Part shown: in pieces, positions 8,401 to 16,107 of the stretch | Numbering within the stretch: the first letter of the stretch is position 1 | Layout of the letters: every line of letters starts with the position of its first letter | Assembly (NCBI GenBank): GCA_910577465.1 | Contig: CAJTMM010000040.1 | Span: 1-18,855 of the forward strand | Origin: an uncultured Muribaculaceae bacterium | GTDB lineage: Bacteria > Bacteroidota > Bacteroidia > Bacteroidales > Muribaculaceae | Direction of reading: 5' to 3' | Length of the DNA stretch: 18,855 nucleotides | The notes under the pieces: generated by a model | What the model was told of the DNA's origin: nothing | Databases searched by the model: none | The model's input: the letters and a program-made list of their open reading frames with translations, nothing else | Program-made: the position numbers and the translations under genes

Positions 8401-9204
8401 CTCACCACCAGTTCCTGTGGCTGCACCGTTGAATGGTTCTACAGTGGTGGGGAAGTTGTGTGTCTCAGCTTTCAAAGATATCACCGTATCAATCTCTTTG
8501 ACATCAAACATGTCGGGACGGTCAGGATTGACAGGGTAGAATTGTTCCACTTTGGGACCCTTTACGAATGCCACATTGTCCTTATATGCCGACACGAGTG
8601 TATTAGGGTTGACCTGAGAAGTCTTTTTGATGAGCTTGAACAAAGACATCGGTTTCTCTTCGCCATCAATAACGAAGGTGCCGTTGAATATCTTATGGCG
8701 GCAATGTTCGGAATTAACCTGTGAAAAACCGAATACTTCACTGTCAGTAAGCGGACGTCCAAGTTTTGCCGAAAGGTCACGCAGGTATTGTTCCTCATCG
8801 GGACTTAGTGCCAAACCTTCGCTGCGGTTGTATTCTGAGATATCGTCGATATATACAATGGGTTCCGGAGTACGGTCAGTATGGAAAACCTTACTGTTAA
8901 GCCCTTGGTATTTGCGTTGCAGCATCTTGTCGAACTGGGGTTCGGCTTCGCGTGTGAGCGTGAAACATTCAATGCGGGTTATGCCTCGTAAACCCATATT
9001 TTGAGTGATTTCAACTGCATTGGTACTCCAAGGAGTAACCATTTCTTTACGTGGACCGATAAAGAGTCCTTTGACGGATGTGGATGCCAATGGCTTTGCG
9101 CCACCGAAAAGCCAAGTGAGCTTCTCCTTTTCCAAATCGGAAAATTTGTGATCAGTCTCAACGGCTATTACATCAGCAGCACCTTTCTTGAAGAATACAA
9201 CCAT
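5500..9204 (-). CDS. purL: Phosphoribosylformylglycinamidine synthase, large fused form
   Basis: Catalyses the fourth step of purine synthesis, FGAR + glutamine + ATP to FGAM. This is the large single-chain form (1234 residues) with synthetase and glutaminase in one protein. The AIRS-like ATP-binding region is clear (AETHNFPTTVEPF and the following GTGGEIRDRLG), as is the second half (GVNIPTGKDSLSM). The C-terminal class I glutaminase has nucleophile Cys1079 in GVCNGCQ and the His1192/Glu1194 pair in MMPHLERAI. I chose the ATG at 9204 (MVVFFKKG). The open frame reaches a TTG at 9303, but that would include the promoter and the end of the preceding gene. Its own promoter lies about 50 bases upstream. 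Confidence 0.97.
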   Translation of the reverse strand: MVVFFKKGAADVIAVETDHKFSDLEKEKLTWLFGGAKPLASTSVKGLFIGPRKEMVTPWSTNAVEITQNMGLRGITRIECFTLTREAEPQFDKMLQRKYQGLNSKVFHTDRTPEPIVYIDDISEYNRSEGLALSPDEEQYLRDLSAKLGRPLTDSEVFGFSQVNSEHCRHKIFNGTFVIDGEEKPMSLFKLIKKTSQVNPNTLVSAYKDNVAFVKGPKVEQFYPVNPDRPDMFDVKEIDTVISLKAETHNFPTTVEPFNGAATGTGGEIRDRLGGGKASLPIAGTAVYMTSYPRMSPEHRWELMCNPRVWLYQTPCDILIKASNGASDFGNKFGQPLICGSLLTFEHDENGRMYAYDKVIMLAGGVGFAAKKDAIKGTPQPGEKVVVMGGDNYRIGMGGGAVSSVETGQYDNAIELNAVQRANPEMQKRVSNVIRALAESDDNPIVSIHDHGAGGHLNALSELVEATGGRIDLDCLPIGDATLSAKEIVGNESQERMGMVLDQSHIDYVKRIADRERAPMYVVGETTADDRFIFRRNDGVKPIDLAMADMFGNSPKTVMTDNTVNTEYANAKYDESKLDEYLQDVLSLEAVACKDWLTNKVDRSVTGKIARQQCQGEIQLPLSDCGVVALDYTGKQGIATSIGHAPQVALADSAKGSVIAIAEALTNIVGAPIEGNIKGLSLSANWMWPCKNPGEDAALYRAVEACSDFACAIGVNIPTGKDSLSMTQKYGDDKVFAPGTVIISAAGQVTDIRRTLTPVLQTGKSRLYYIDFSSDKLRLGGSAFAQALNRIGSDAPTVVSPERFVAAFNTVQRLVKRGSIMAAHDVSAGGLVTTLLEMVFANTTGGIEFDTEQFVKNGEDDLIKILFAENPALVIQVAEKKCEAAERALTEAGVDFKYIGTPSDERTVMINHCGTARMIGIDYMRDVWFRSSYLLDSVQSGEKCARMRFDNYKRQPLRYRLPKGWNGSLASRGLGFGRHEESGIRAAIIREKGVNGDREMAYSLYLAGFDVKDVHMTDLMSGRETLDDVNMIVFCGGFSNSDVLGSAKGWAGGFLWNEKARKALEKFYSRPDTLSLGVCNGCQLMMELNLICPEHEKKATMEHNISHKFESQFVGVTIPENNSVMFGPLAGLKTGIWIAHGEGRFKLPMPMDSYNVALKYNYSAYPGNPNGSRASVAALCSADGRHLAMMPHLERAIFPWQCAYYPASRRKDDITPWIDAFINAREWIKQHVNK

Positions 9205-9258
9205 GTGTAAAAATATAGGGGGTGTTGATTGGTGAAATGTAGTGACTTTTGTCAGGTA

Positions 9259-9290
9259 CAAAGGTAATGTTTTTTTGTGGAGGTCACAAA
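9259..9290 (-). promoter_or_regulatory. Bacteroidota-type promoter for purL
   Basis: On the minus strand TTTG (9290-9287), a 20-base spacer, and TACCTTTG (9266-9259): a full match to the -33/-7 consensus. The predicted start near 9253 gives a leader of about 50 bases. The -33 box lies 3 bases past the stop codon of the upstream membrane-protein gene. I see no riboswitch-sized leader. Confidence 0.8.
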
Positions 9291-9292
9291 TA

Positions 9293-9787
9293 TTAGTTGC
9301 CAAGAGAGGTACAAAAAATCATAGGGTCGATGTACGTCGGGAGGGTAGACATCGGAATAATCAGCGGTTGGCTGTGCTTTAGGGTGTATATGGCAATTTC
9401 CCGATTGAACATGCGGCATGATTCTATTTCGTACCAATCTATAGTAATAGGAGAAGGTACAGGCGATTCGCCTGTACCTTCGTAAATGACCTTTATGTAT
9501 TGTCCGGGCGCGACCTCTACATGCTTGGCTGAAAGCGACCTTTGAGCTTCGGTGGTGAGCATTCGGCTGAAATATATGTGCGCGAGTACCATCGGGGCTA
9601 CTAAGAAAATGAATATCAGGGCTACAAAAAGCATGCGAGAGTCCCAGTATGAACCTATCAGACAAGCTATCACCGGTATGCATATAATGACTGCCAACGT
9701 TGGCAATAGTTTATGGAGCGCTACGCGCAGATATATGGTCGGTGTCAATTTGTAGCTTTCGGTGACAAATGTGTTGACCATGTCCAT
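9293..9787 (-). CDS. Small two-TM membrane protein of unknown function
   Basis: Not recognised with confidence. The 164 residues hold two hydrophobic segments, about 27-47 and 52-72, separated by a short polar turn, followed by a soluble C-terminal domain of about 90 residues rich in beta-strand-like patterns (IAIYTLKHSQPLIIPMSTL). The layout is reminiscent of YcxB-like membrane proteins, a weak guess. Residues 103-112 (EGTGESPVPS) are encoded by a perfect 14-bp inverted repeat, which looks like an inserted element. The ATG at 9787 lies 42 bases after the DUF1015 gene stop, so it is probably the last gene of the fur-purA-DUF1015 cluster. Confidence 0.75.
   Translation of the reverse strand: MDMVNTFVTESYKLTPTIYLRVALHKLLPTLAVIICIPVIACLIGSYWDSRMLFVALIFIFLVAPMVLAHIYFSRMLTTEAQRSLSAKHVEVAPGQYIKVIYEGTGESPVPSPITIDWYEIESCRMFNREIAIYTLKHSQPLIIPMSTLPTYIDPMIFCTSLGN
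9453..9481. repeat. Perfect 14-bp palindrome inside the membrane-protein gene
   Basis: Arms 9453-9466 and 9468-9481 (GAAGGTACAGGCGA and its reverse complement) surround one central T. The repeat encodes EGTGESPVPS on the minus strand and, being palindromic, a near-identical GTGDSPVPS on the plus strand. Such a perfect structure is very unlikely by chance in a window this size and resembles short palindromic elements that insert in coding regions. Confidence 0.85.
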
Positions 9788-9829
9788 AAATCTTGTCGTG
9801 TCTATAATAGGTTACGGTAACGTATGGGG

Positions 9830-11077
9830 TTAATCGTCAAGTTTGTGGATGACTAATCCGGAGCGTAACTTAGGTTCAAACCATGTGGTTTTTGGCGGCA
9901 TGATATTTCCTGTGTCGGCAATATCCATGAGCTGCTGCATGGATACCGGATAAAGGGCGAGTGCCATTGCCATTTCACCGCTATCGACACGGCGTTTCAA
10001 TTCTTCAAGACCGCGTATGCCACCAACGAAGTCGATACGCTTGTCGCTACGCAGGTCGTGAATGCCAAGTATATCACGCAGTATCAGGTCGCTTGATATT
10101 GTCACATCAAGTACCCCGATGGGGTCGGAGTCGTTGTAGCGACCTTTACGTGCGGTCAGGGAGTACCAATGCCCTCCGAGGTAAAGTGAGAAATTATGCA
10201 GTGTCTTGGGATGGTATATCTCGGAACCCATTTCCTCGACAATGAAGTCTTTGTTCAGAGCTTCGAGGAATGACTCCGGGGTTAAGCCATTGAGGTCACG
10301 CACCACTCGGTTGTAATCTATGATGTTGAGGTGAGATGCCGGGAATGCCACTGCGAGGAAATAATTGTATTCCTCATTTCCTGTGTGGTTGGGATTCTGA
10401 CGGGCTTTTTCGTTGCCTACCAATGCTGCGGCTGCTGTACGGTGATGCCCATCGGCAATGTACAGATAGGGTATTTTGGCAAATTCCTCGGTGATTGCGG
10501 AAATCATGTCGGCATTGTCGATAACCCAGAAATGGTGGCCGAAGCCATCGGGTGCGGTAAAATCATATTCCGGGGTACCGGCGGTTACCGTTGTGATTAT
10601 CTCATCAAGTTTTTTATTGTCGGGAAATGCAAAAAATACAGGTTCGATATTGGCATTATTGACGCGCACGTGTTTCATGCGGTCCTCTTCTTTATCGCGC
10701 CGGGTCAGTTCGTGTTTCTTTATACGCTCTTCCATGTAATCGTCGACGTTGGCTGCGAGAACAATGCCATATTGTGTGCGACCGTTCATGGTCTGCGCGT
10801 AAATATAATAATGCTCCTTTTGGTCCTGTACCAACCAACCGCGCTGCTGGAATGCGTTGAAGTTTTCTACTGCCTTGTCGTAGACACACGGGTCGTGCTC
10901 GTCAACTGATGGGTCGAAATCGATTTCCGGTTTGATTATATGATACAGTGATTTGGGATTGCCCTCGGCTTCAGCGCGGGCTTCATCGGAGTTGAGCACG
11001 TCGTAGGGGCGTGATGCAACTTCAGTGACCATATCACGGGGAGGACGTACGCCTTTGAATGGTTTGACTTTAGCCAT
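9830..11077 (-). CDS. DUF1015 family protein
   Basis: Matches the DUF1015 family (415 residues) by RPYDV near the N-terminus (23-27), HELTRRDKEEDR (122-133) and the signature YIADGHHRTAAA (206-217). The biochemical role of the family is not settled to my knowledge. In Bacteroides relatives I recall it next to serC/serA, and the DGHHR signature resembles that of ParB/sulfiredoxin-fold enzymes, including free serine kinases, so a small-molecule kinase-like role is a speculative possibility. No signal peptide or membrane segment is seen, so it is probably cytoplasmic. The ATG at 11077 lies 27 bases after purA, suggesting co-transcription. Confidence 0.85.
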   Translation of the reverse strand: MAKVKPFKGVRPPRDMVTEVASRPYDVLNSDEARAEAEGNPKSLYHIIKPEIDFDPSVDEHDPCVYDKAVENFNAFQQRGWLVQDQKEHYYIYAQTMNGRTQYGIVLAANVDDYMEERIKKHELTRRDKEEDRMKHVRVNNANIEPVFFAFPDNKKLDEIITTVTAGTPEYDFTAPDGFGHHFWVIDNADMISAITEEFAKIPYLYIADGHHRTAAAALVGNEKARQNPNHTGNEEYNYFLAVAFPASHLNIIDYNRVVRDLNGLTPESFLEALNKDFIVEEMGSEIYHPKTLHNFSLYLGGHWYSLTARKGRYNDSDPIGVLDVTISSDLILRDILGIHDLRSDKRIDFVGGIRGLEELKRRVDSGEMAMALALYPVSMQQLMDIADTGNIMPPKTTWFEPKLRSGLVIHKLDD

Positions 11078-11104
11078 GATGAAATCTATTTTGTGAGGTG
11101 AGAA

Positions 11105-12373
11105 TTATTTCTTACGGATAATGGTTTGTTCGCGGTCAGGACCGATAGATACAATCGTGATGGGAGTCTGCAATTGCTCTTCAAGGAATTTGATGTATTC
11201 AGAGAATTGAGCGGGGAACTCCTCTTCGGTTTTCATACGTGTCATATCGGTTTTCCATCCGGGTAGTGTCACGTAGACCGGTTCGATGCATTCTTCCTCT
11301 ATAGAATATGGGAAGTCGGTAATCTCCTCACCACTTACTTTGTAAGCCACGCAAGCCTTTATGCTGTCGAAACTGTCAAGTACGTCGCTCTTCATCATAA
11401 TCAGTTGGGTGACCCCGTTAATCATGATAGCATAGCGCAAAGCTACGAGGTCAATCCATCCGCAACGTCGTTCACGGCCTGTAACAGCACCGTATTCATG
11501 GCCGATGTCGCGAATCTTTTTGCCAGTCTCATCAAATAGCTCGGTAGGGAATGGTCCACTACCCACACGTGTGCAATAAGCTTTGAATATGCCAAAGACC
11601 TCACCAATCTTGTTGGGAGCCACACCAAGGCCGGAACAAGCCCCTGCGGTGATAGTGTTGCTTGATGTTACAAATGGATATGATCCGAAATCAATATCGA
11701 GCAATGTGCCTTGGGCTCCTTCACACAATACTGACTTGCCTTCCTTGAGCGCGCGGTTGATGTAATGCTCACTGTCGATGATGTCGAAAGTCTTGATATA
11801 TTCAATCGCTTTCAGCCATCGTGCTTCAAGTTCATTGAATTCAGGAGTCTCGCCCATGGATTGGAGCATGGCTACGTGGCGGTCGCGCGCTGCAGAATAT
11901 TTGGTTTCAAAATTATGCAGCGTGTCACCGAGACGGAGACCATTACGGCTGATCTTGTCAGTGTATGTAGGACCGATACCCTTGCCGGTGGTGCCAATCT
12001 TAGCACCGCCTTTAGCCTTTTCATTGGCAGCGTCGAGCAAACGGTGTGTGGGGAGAATCAGATGTACCTTCTTTGATATCTTGAGGACTTTCCGAAGGTC
12101 GATACCAGAACGTTCCAATGCTTCAGCCTCTTCCTGAAACAGGACGGGGTCGAGCACTACTCCATTACCGATTATATTAATCTGTCCGTGTTGGAATATT
12201 CCCGAGGGAATGGAACGCAACACATATTTCTTTCCTTCAAATTCAAGGGTGTGTCCGGCATTGGGTCCTCCTTGGAAGCGTGCCACCACGTCGTAACGGG
12301 GCGTTAGCACATCCACTACTTTACCTTTTCCTTCGTCGCCCCATTGGAGGCCAAGCAATACATCAACTTTCAT
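11105..12373 (-). CDS. purA: Adenylosuccinate synthetase
   Basis: Catalyses IMP + aspartate + GTP to adenylosuccinate, the first committed step to AMP. The full-length protein (422 residues) has GDEGKGK (12-18) with catalytic Asp13, GPNAGHT (36-42) with catalytic His41, the IMP loop GTTGKGIGPTYTDK, EGAQGTLLDIDFGSYPFVTSS, and the Arg-rich GRERRCGWIDL. The ATG at 12373 gives the canonical N-terminus MKVDVLLGLQWGDEG. It lies 30 bases after the fur-type gene and 27 before the DUF1015 gene, consistent with an operon. Confidence 0.97.
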   Translation of the reverse strand: MKVDVLLGLQWGDEGKGKVVDVLTPRYDVVARFQGGPNAGHTLEFEGKKYVLRSIPSGIFQHGQINIIGNGVVLDPVLFQEEAEALERSGIDLRKVLKISKKVHLILPTHRLLDAANEKAKGGAKIGTTGKGIGPTYTDKISRNGLRLGDTLHNFETKYSAARDRHVAMLQSMGETPEFNELEARWLKAIEYIKTFDIIDSEHYINRALKEGKSVLCEGAQGTLLDIDFGSYPFVTSSNTITAGACSGLGVAPNKIGEVFGIFKAYCTRVGSGPFPTELFDETGKKIRDIGHEYGAVTGRERRCGWIDLVALRYAIMINGVTQLIMMKSDVLDSFDSIKACVAYKVSGEEITDFPYSIEEECIEPVYVTLPGWKTDMTRMKTEEEFPAQFSEYIKFLEEQLQTPITIVSIGPDREQTIIRKK

Positions 12374-12403
12374 GTGTGGTTTCGAGTTTCGTGATTGTAT
12401 AGA

Positions 12404-12946
12404 TTACTTATTTTTATTTGAGCTTTTATTGTTGCCGACACTTTTTTTCGGAGAGTGTGGTTGTTGCCGGTCTTCTGTTTTCTTGACCTGAAATGAACGT
12501 GTCTTACGGATACATGACGCACAGAGTCCATATATGCTTAAGTCGGCATATATAGGGTGGAATTTTCCGTAACGTCGGGTATTGAGCAGCGTATCGACTT
12601 CAGCATCCTTAACCTCCTTGACCTTACCGCATCGTGAGCATACGAGGTGGTAATGTTTGGTGATACCAGCTATTTTCTCGTATTGTGGTGATTGGTTGCC
12701 GAATGTGTGCCTACGTACCAAGCCGGCGCATATCAGGAGTTCGATGGTGTTGTAGATTGTGGCACGGCTCACATGGTAGCCGTCGGCGTCGAGCGACGAG
12801 TGCAATGTGTCGATGGAGAAGTGTGTATTCATATCGAATACTTTCTCCAGGATGGCATAGCGTTCGGGTGTCTTGCGCAATTTATGTTGAGTCATATACT
12901 GCGTAAGTGTGGTGATAGCCGCCGTTTTAATCTTGTCGTCGTTCAT
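12404..12946 (-). CDS. Fur-family metal-dependent transcriptional regulator
   Basis: Winged-helix repressor of the Fur/PerR/Zur family (180 residues from the ATG at 12946). The DNA-binding part includes LRKTPERYAIL and the recognition-helix region VSRATIYNTIELL (about 60-72). The dimerisation domain has HYHLVCSRCG and a second CASC motif; Cys103/Cys106 and Cys142/Cys145 should form the structural zinc site. The last 25 residues are a low-complexity Lys/Ser/Asn tail. Which metal or signal it senses cannot be decided from sequence alone. An open frame to a TTG at 12958 adds four residues but runs into the putative -7 box, so I reject it. It is first in fur-purA-DUF1015-membrane protein. Confidence 0.9.
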   Translation of the reverse strand: MNDDKIKTAAITTLTQYMTQHKLRKTPERYAILEKVFDMNTHFSIDTLHSSLDADGYHVSRATIYNTIELLICAGLVRRHTFGNQSPQYEKIAGITKHYHLVCSRCGKVKEVKDAEVDTLLNTRRYGKFHPIYADLSIYGLCASCIRKTRSFQVKKTEDRQQPHSPKKSVGNNKSSNKNK

Positions 12947-12955
12947 ATCTGTGTA

Positions 12956-12963
12956 CAAAGATA
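12956..12963 (-). promoter_or_regulatory. Possible -7 box for the fur-type gene
   Basis: TATCTTTG on the minus strand matches TAnnTTTG perfectly but lies only 9 bases upstream of the ATG at 12946, implying a leader of about 4-6 bases. No TTTG/TTG is found 19-21 bases upstream. The fur cluster may also be read through from tyrA, since I saw no terminator in the 103-base gap. Confidence 0.4.
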
Positions 12964-13049
12964 TAAATTAATAATCGAAAGATACTCTGTGGCTACAAAG
13001 TTTTTTGTCCCGAGACATTCGGTCAGGCGCTAAAAACGGTCGGGTAGGG

Positions 13050-13823
13050 TTATTTGATGTTGCCTCGTACGCGTTGCAGGTAATTCTGTATTCCGGCAGT
13101 ATCACGACGGCTCACAATCTCTTGCAACTTTGACAGTTCCTGTTGGATGAGTTCGAGCTGATGCGGGGTGTTGGGGTTGAACAGAATTTCACTAAGCAGG
13201 TAATCGTCCTCACTCATAAGTCCACGAGCTATAGCCATGTGGCGTTTGAAAGTTGTGCCCGGCGCATCCTGATGTTTCATAACAGCTGCGAATACGAGTG
13301 TTGATGCGAACGGAATGGATAGTGAGTAGGCTATGGTCTCGTCGTGTTCCTGAAATGTGTATTCGACGATGTTGAGATGCAGACGTGTGTACAGGTCGCG
13401 GAAGAATATTTTCCCAAGATGGTCACCTTCGCTTATTATTATGGCGTTTTCATCAGCGAGGTTGCTAAGTGATGCGAAAGTGGGTCCGAACATAGGATGG
13501 CTGGATGCGTACGGGTGTCCGCATTCGGCATAAAATTCCGGTAGACCTGTTTTTACGGAAGAGATATCGGAGAGTATGCATCCCGATGGTATGTGCGGCA
13601 TTATTTGCCGGAATGCCGGCAGGGTATATTTGACTGTTGCGGCATTGAGCACCATCTGCGGCTCGAATGCATCAATATCGTCAAGGGAACTGAACCGTTG
13701 GACGCCGTATGTGAAACGGAGTTTATCGGCATCGGGGTCATAGACAGCGACATCATGGTCGGGCGACAGGAGGTCGCAGAAGAAAGTGCCCATTTTACCG
13801 GCACCGAGTATCAGGATTTTCAT
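13050..13823 (-). CDS. tyrA: Prephenate dehydrogenase
   Basis: NAD(P)-dependent oxidation and decarboxylation of prephenate to 4-hydroxyphenylpyruvate, the tyrosine branch. The 257-residue protein starts at the Rossmann motif MKILILGAGKMG and has LNAATVKYTLPAF, SDISSVKT and SSHPMFGP, where the His (about 109) should be the catalytic residue. No ACT domain is attached, so feedback control by Tyr within this chain is not evident. An in-frame ATG at 13847 would add eight residues and overlap the preceding gene by 17 bases; I prefer 13823 because relatives begin right at the Rossmann strand. It is the last gene of the aromatic operon. Confidence 0.94.
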   Translation of the reverse strand: MKILILGAGKMGTFFCDLLSPDHDVAVYDPDADKLRFTYGVQRFSSLDDIDAFEPQMVLNAATVKYTLPAFRQIMPHIPSGCILSDISSVKTGLPEFYAECGHPYASSHPMFGPTFASLSNLADENAIIISEGDHLGKIFFRDLYTRLHLNIVEYTFQEHDETIAYSLSIPFASTLVFAAVMKHQDAPGTTFKRHMAIARGLMSEDDYLLSEILFNPNTPHQLELIQQELSKLQEIVSRRDTAGIQNYLQRVRGNIK

Positions 13824-13830
13824 GGCTATG

Positions 13831-14913
13831 TTATTGTGCTCTGTCATTGATTATTTCTATCTGCTGGCGTACCGATTCGTCGTGTATGGCGAGCAATATG
13901 GTTTTCATGAAGTCGGCACTCATGCCCATTTCCTCACCGAGTTTTACACGTGACCGCATCACGTCGTTGTATCGTCCTGCCTGTACCACCGACATGCGGT
14001 GTTCCTTCTTGTATCGTCCTATATCGCGGGACACACCCATACGTCGGCTTAGAATCTCCAGCAGTTCATTGTCGATACGGTCAATCTGCTGTCGGAGCAG
14101 AGTGAGACTTTCGGTGGTTTGTTTGGAGTCGCGGATAACAAGTGTGTTAAGGATGAAATTGAGTATTTCAGGCGTTACCTGCTGGGCGGCATCGCTCCAA
14201 GCGCAATCGGGGTCACAATGGCTTTCGACAATCAATCCGTTGAAGCCCATATCCATTGCCTGTTGTGCCAACGGGGCTATCAACTCACGCTTGCCACCGA
14301 TGTGCGACGGGTCGCAGATGATGGGAAGGTTAGGGTAGCGTAATCGCAGCTCAGTGGGGATGTGCCATTGTGGCATGTTGCGGTACAGATGCTTGCCATA
14401 GGTGCTGAATCCACGATGTATGGCTCCCAGACGACGTATGCCGGCGTTGTAGATGCGTTGCAATGCGCCAATCCATAATTCAAGGTCGGGGTTGACGGGA
14501 TTTTTTACGAGAACCGTGAGATTTTCAGGTGCTGATTCTTTCAGTACGTCGGCGATTTCCTGCATGGCAAATGGATTGGCTGATGTACGTGCCCCAATCC
14601 AAAGGATGTCAACACCGGCAGCGAGAGCTTCCTCAACATGGCTTTTGTTTGCCACCTCTGTGGCTATGTACATGCCAGTGGTATCGCGCACCTCCTTCAG
14701 CCATTCGAGACCTTCGTGTCCCACACCTTCGAAACCGCCCGGTTTGGTACGCGGTTTCCATATTCCGGCACGGAATATTCGTATGCCGGTTGCCGCCAAT
14801 TGTCTGGCGGTGTCCAGTACTTGCTGACGTGTTTCGGCGCTGCAAGGACCGGCTATTATAATAGGTTTCTGATGGTCTATGCCATCAAATGTTATCGGTT
14901 GCAGATTGTCCAT
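13831..14913 (-). CDS. Bifunctional DAHP synthase / chorismate mutase
   Basis: A fusion of the first enzyme of the shikimate pathway with chorismate mutase (360 residues). Residues 1 to about 255 are a short (type I-beta-like) DAHP synthase: AGPCSAET (21-28), FRAGIWKPRTKPGGFEG (47-63) and SHCDPD (231-236). Residues about 268-355 are an AroQ-type all-helical chorismate mutase, LRQQIDRIDNELLEILSRR (273-291) followed by the GRYKKE helix. In fusions of this type the mutase domain often gives feedback control of the synthase by prephenate or chorismate. The ATG at 14913 lies 9 bases after the aminotransferase stop; tyrA follows closely. Confidence 0.95.
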   Translation of the reverse strand: MDNLQPITFDGIDHQKPIIIAGPCSAETRQQVLDTARQLAATGIRIFRAGIWKPRTKPGGFEGVGHEGLEWLKEVRDTTGMYIATEVANKSHVEEALAAGVDILWIGARTSANPFAMQEIADVLKESAPENLTVLVKNPVNPDLELWIGALQRIYNAGIRRLGAIHRGFSTYGKHLYRNMPQWHIPTELRLRYPNLPIICDPSHIGGKRELIAPLAQQAMDMGFNGLIVESHCDPDCAWSDAAQQVTPEILNFILNTLVIRDSKQTTESLTLLRQQIDRIDNELLEILSRRMGVSRDIGRYKKEHRMSVVQAGRYNDVMRSRVKLGEEMGMSADFMKTILLAIHDESVRQQIEIINDRAQ

Positions 14914-14922
14914 AAGAGGGAT

Positions 14923-16107
14923 TTATTTTGTAGAGTTATATTCTTTGATTCTTTGTAAAGCGCGTGTCAGGTTCGCTTCGGTGGCGCAGAGCGATATGCG
15001 TATGTAGCGGGTGCCGTTGCTGCCGAAAATGAATCCGGGGGTGATGAATACGCGTGCGTCATATAGCAGGCGGTCCGCCAATGATTCACTATCGGGTTCG
15101 GATTCGGGTATTCGTCCCCATAAAAACATTCCACGTTGGGAAGGGTCGAATGTGCAGCCGAGTTCAGTCATGATTTGTTCGGCTATAGCACGACGGTCGG
15201 CATACACCTTATTGAGGTCGGAGTACCAACTGTCGGGTAGGTCAAGAGCCTTGATGGCTGCGGTCATCATGGGTCGGAACTGTCCTGAGTCGACATTTGA
15301 TTTGACCTTCAATATCCAATTGATGAATTGCTTGTTGGAAGCCAGCATAGCCATACGCCATCCTGCCATATTGTGGCTTTTGCTCAGCGAATTCATCTCT
15401 ATGGCAATATCCTTGGCTCCGGGAGTGTTGAGGATGCTCAGAGGGTTGTCGTTGAGAATAAAGCTATATGGATTATCGTGAGCTATGACTATATTATGTT
15501 TGCGTCCGAAAGCTATGAGCTTTTTGAATAGTTCCTGTGTAGCCTGAGTGCCGGTGGGCATATGTGGATAGTTGACCCACATGAGTTTGATATTGTCCAA
15601 AGGCATGCGTTCGAGAGCATCGAAGTCGGGCATCCAGCCATTGGTCTCGGTGAGGTCGTAAGCATATATTTTTGCCTGAACAAGCCGGCTGGCAGAAGAG
15701 TAAGTGGGATATCCGGGATTCGGTACCAATACACCGTCGCCGGGATTCAGGAATGTGAGCGATATGTGCAGGATGCCCTCTTTGGAGCCGATGAGCGGTT
15801 GTATCTCGCATGCCGGATCAAGAGTGACGTCATAATGTTTTTGGTACCATCGGGCGTATGCAGCACGAAGTTCCGGAAGCCCAACCGTCATTTGATAGCT
15901 ATGGGTGTCAGGCTTTTGTGCTTCCGCACATAGCGTATCGATGACCTCCTGGTGAGGAGGACGGTCCGGTCCGCCGATGCCGAGAGAGATGATGTCCATG
16001 CCTTCGGAGTTGAGCCGAGCCACCTCCTTGAGACGTCGGGAGAAGTAGTATTCTTGAATTTCGCTCACTCGTTGAGCGGGGATGATTGATGGGATGTCAG
16101 ATTTCAT
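14923..16107 (-). CDS. Class I/II PLP aminotransferase, probably aromatic
   Basis: Fold-type I aminotransferase of 394 residues. The PLP lysine is Lys243 in NSLSKSHNMAGWRM, and AHDNPYSF (210-217) holds the Asp that contacts the pyridine nitrogen. The usual NNPTG motif reads NYPHMPTG, with Met in the position normally held by Asn. Its place between pheA and the DAHP synthase-mutase gene, with tyrA following, suggests it converts phenylpyruvate and 4-hydroxyphenylpyruvate to Phe and Tyr. This is inferred from context; related LL-diaminopimelate or alanine-type aminotransferases look similar. I chose the ATG at 16107, which overlaps the pheA end by 11 bases. The frame extends to a TTG at 16131. 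Confidence 0.9.
   Translation of the reverse strand: MKSDIPSIIPAQRVSEIQEYYFSRRLKEVARLNSEGMDIISLGIGGPDRPPHQEVIDTLCAEAQKPDTHSYQMTVGLPELRAAYARWYQKHYDVTLDPACEIQPLIGSKEGILHISLTFLNPGDGVLVPNPGYPTYSSASRLVQAKIYAYDLTETNGWMPDFDALERMPLDNIKLMWVNYPHMPTGTQATQELFKKLIAFGRKHNIVIAHDNPYSFILNDNPLSILNTPGAKDIAIEMNSLSKSHNMAGWRMAMLASNKQFINWILKVKSNVDSGQFRPMMTAAIKALDLPDSWYSDLNKVYADRRAIAEQIMTELGCTFDPSQRGMFLWGRIPESEPDSESLADRLLYDARVFITPGFIFGSNGTRYIRISLCATEANLTRALQRIKEYNSTK

Noticed and set aside
9205..9303. N-terminal extension of purL from a TTG.
   Set aside because: It spans the purL promoter and the end of the preceding gene; MVVFFKKG at 9204 fits the family start.
9297..9485. Plus-strand frame ending in GTGDSPVPS opposite the membrane-protein gene.
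   Set aside because: The similarity to the minus-strand peptide arises only because the DNA there is palindromic.
13010..13022. Small hairpin CCGA-GACAT-TCGG after tyrA as a terminator.
   Set aside because: The stem is only 4 bp, and on the minus strand it is followed by A-rich rather than T-rich sequence.
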